From Candidatus Nanohaloarchaea archaeon (GTDB lineage Archaea; EX4484-52; GLR71): DNA of 6,366 nucleotides. The stretch lies in the NCBI GenBank assembly GCA_030636885.1, contig DAOVVY010000051.1, positions 1-6,366 on the forward strand, in the 5' to 3' direction. Below the pieces are notes generated by a model. The model was not told where the DNA came from. It ran no database searches and saw nothing but the letters and a program-made list of their open reading frames with translations. Shown piece after piece: positions 5,614 through 6,366 of the stretch. Numbering within the stretch: position 1 is the first letter of the stretch; each line of letters begins with the position of its first letter. The position numbers and the translations under genes are program-made.

Positions 5614-6366
5614 TCATGAAAAAGGTGCTGATTCTTCTGCGCCAACAGTATATCTTGCTTCAGGATAATGATAAATTCCAATCATTGAATAGTTAAAATA
5701 ACCTTCAGCTTGATTTTCACCATTAACATCAGAACCTAAATATAATTTTGAATTAATTAAATTTAAGTCTATTTGATTAAAAACAGTTGAAGCTACAATT
5801 TTATTATTTATATATAAAAATAAATGTCCTGTCGGTTTATGAAATTGTATTTTAAAATTATAAAAATTCTCATTTTCCAAAACGTCTAATTTATATTTAA
5901 TTGTAATCTCCGTTCCATTAGTATTATAAAGCCTTAATTTCAAATAACTATTTTCTATAAATAATGAAGTTCTATTTTTCTCTAAATCGTTTTATGAATC
6001 CAAAATATAATGGATTGTATCATCTAAATTAAAAGTTGGTTTAAATTTAGTTAATATAACATTACCATCATCAATTATATTCGTTTTTGTATAAATTGAA
6101 TCACAATTATCTATAAACAACATCCCATCAATTATTGTTACATTATTCATACAGATTTTTGTGCTTTTAATATCAGAATTACATGTGAAATTTGATAACG
6201 TTGGAGTTATATTTGGACTTTGTAATGCATTATTACAAGTCTCTAATATTTTATTACTTAACAACATATCTTCTTGATGATTTATTTCTGTTGATTTATC
6301 TGACATAACAAAAAAAACAGTAGCCAACACGATAGAGATTATAGTTAACACGATAGAAATACCCGC
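5614..6366 (-). pseudogene. Pilin-anchored LamG-like surface protein, split by an in-frame stop; 5' end outside window
   Basis: The frame is open from the window edge for 124 codons, meets TAA at 5994-5992, then stays open in the same frame for 125 codons to TGA at 5616-5614. The N-terminus reads AGISIVLTIISIVLATVFFV: a Gly followed by about 20 hydrophobic residues, as in archaeal type IV pilin-like proteins processed by prepilin peptidase. The basic residues expected just before it lie outside the window. A middle part with four cysteines and several N-x-S/T sequons follows. The rest resembles a LamG/concanavalin-A-like beta sandwich: FKPTFNLDDTIHYILDS before the stop, then TSLFI, LRLYNTNG, GHLFLYINNKIVAST, KLYLGSDVNGE and GYFNYSMIGIYHY after it. 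The stop therefore falls inside one domain. A nonsense mutation or a sequencing error is most likely. TTG 5943 has no ribosome-binding site, so the second half is not an independent gene. Codons are markedly AT-ending. Confidence 0.7.
6326..6357 (-). repeat. 21-base-spaced direct repeat in the pilin-like helix
   Basis: AACACGATAGA (+ strand) occurs at 6326-6336 and again at 6347-6357, 21 bases (seven codons) apart. It encodes the repeated ISIVL in the membrane helix. It may be a small in-frame duplication, or chance in a low-complexity hydrophobic stretch. Confidence 0.5.

Noticed and set aside
5992..5994. Reassigned TAA codon (alternative genetic code)
   Set aside because: TAA also ends atpA at exactly the family length and ends the 123-codon gene, so it acts as a normal stop here.
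1..6366. tRNA, rRNA, CRISPR array or insertion sequence
   Set aside because: No cloverleaf, repeat-spacer pattern, transposase motif or terminal inverted repeats were seen; coding genes fill nearly the whole window.

Overview
This window is archaeal chromosomal DNA. Two things decide the domain. First, there is an A-type (A1AO) ATP synthase gene run in the usual archaeal order atpC-atpF-atpA-atpB-atpD. Second, there is a homomeric nascent-polypeptide-associated complex gene (nac), a family found in archaea and eukaryotes but not bacteria. TTTAAA-type TATA boxes and a pilin-like N-terminus fit the same picture. The sequence is AT-rich. The phylum cannot be fixed from what is visible; a very short AtpF would suit a reduced lineage but does not prove one.

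Left part (1-4506, + strand): the 3' end of an ATP synthase operon. The C-terminal 200 codons of atpC run in from the window edge, followed by atpF (62 aa), atpA (578 aa, catalytic), atpB (448 aa, non-catalytic) and atpD (208 aa, rotor shaft). The genes overlap (ATGA at atpC/atpF, 8 bases at atpB/atpD) or are 1-13 bases apart, so translation is probably coupled. A and B form the catalytic head, C joins the head shaft to the membrane ring, and D and F form the central shaft. The genes for subunits H, I, K and E would be expected upstream, outside the window.

Right part (4517-6366, - strand): four loci converge on the ATP synthase operon. From right to left they are: (i) a broken gene for a surface protein with a pilin-like anchor and a LamG-like domain, split by one in-frame TAA at 5992-5994; (ii) nac, with its own TATA box and Shine-Dalgarno site; (iii) a 69-codon ORF just behind nac with four cysteines spaced exactly five residues apart; (iv) a 123-codon orphan gene with its own TATA box, ending 10 bases from the atpD stop. 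Genes (i) and (iv) favour T-ending and ATT/TTA codons, unlike the ATA/AAC/GAC-rich ATP synthase genes, and may be more recent or less constrained additions.

The two - strand promoters share one design: a TTTAAA box about 40 bases before the ATG and a GTGAT ribosome-binding site 3-4 bases before it. No tRNA, rRNA, CRISPR array, insertion sequence or obvious new multi-gene system was seen. The most interesting items are the two small cysteine-bearing orphans, the minimal AtpF, and the unusual catalytic P-loop of AtpA.
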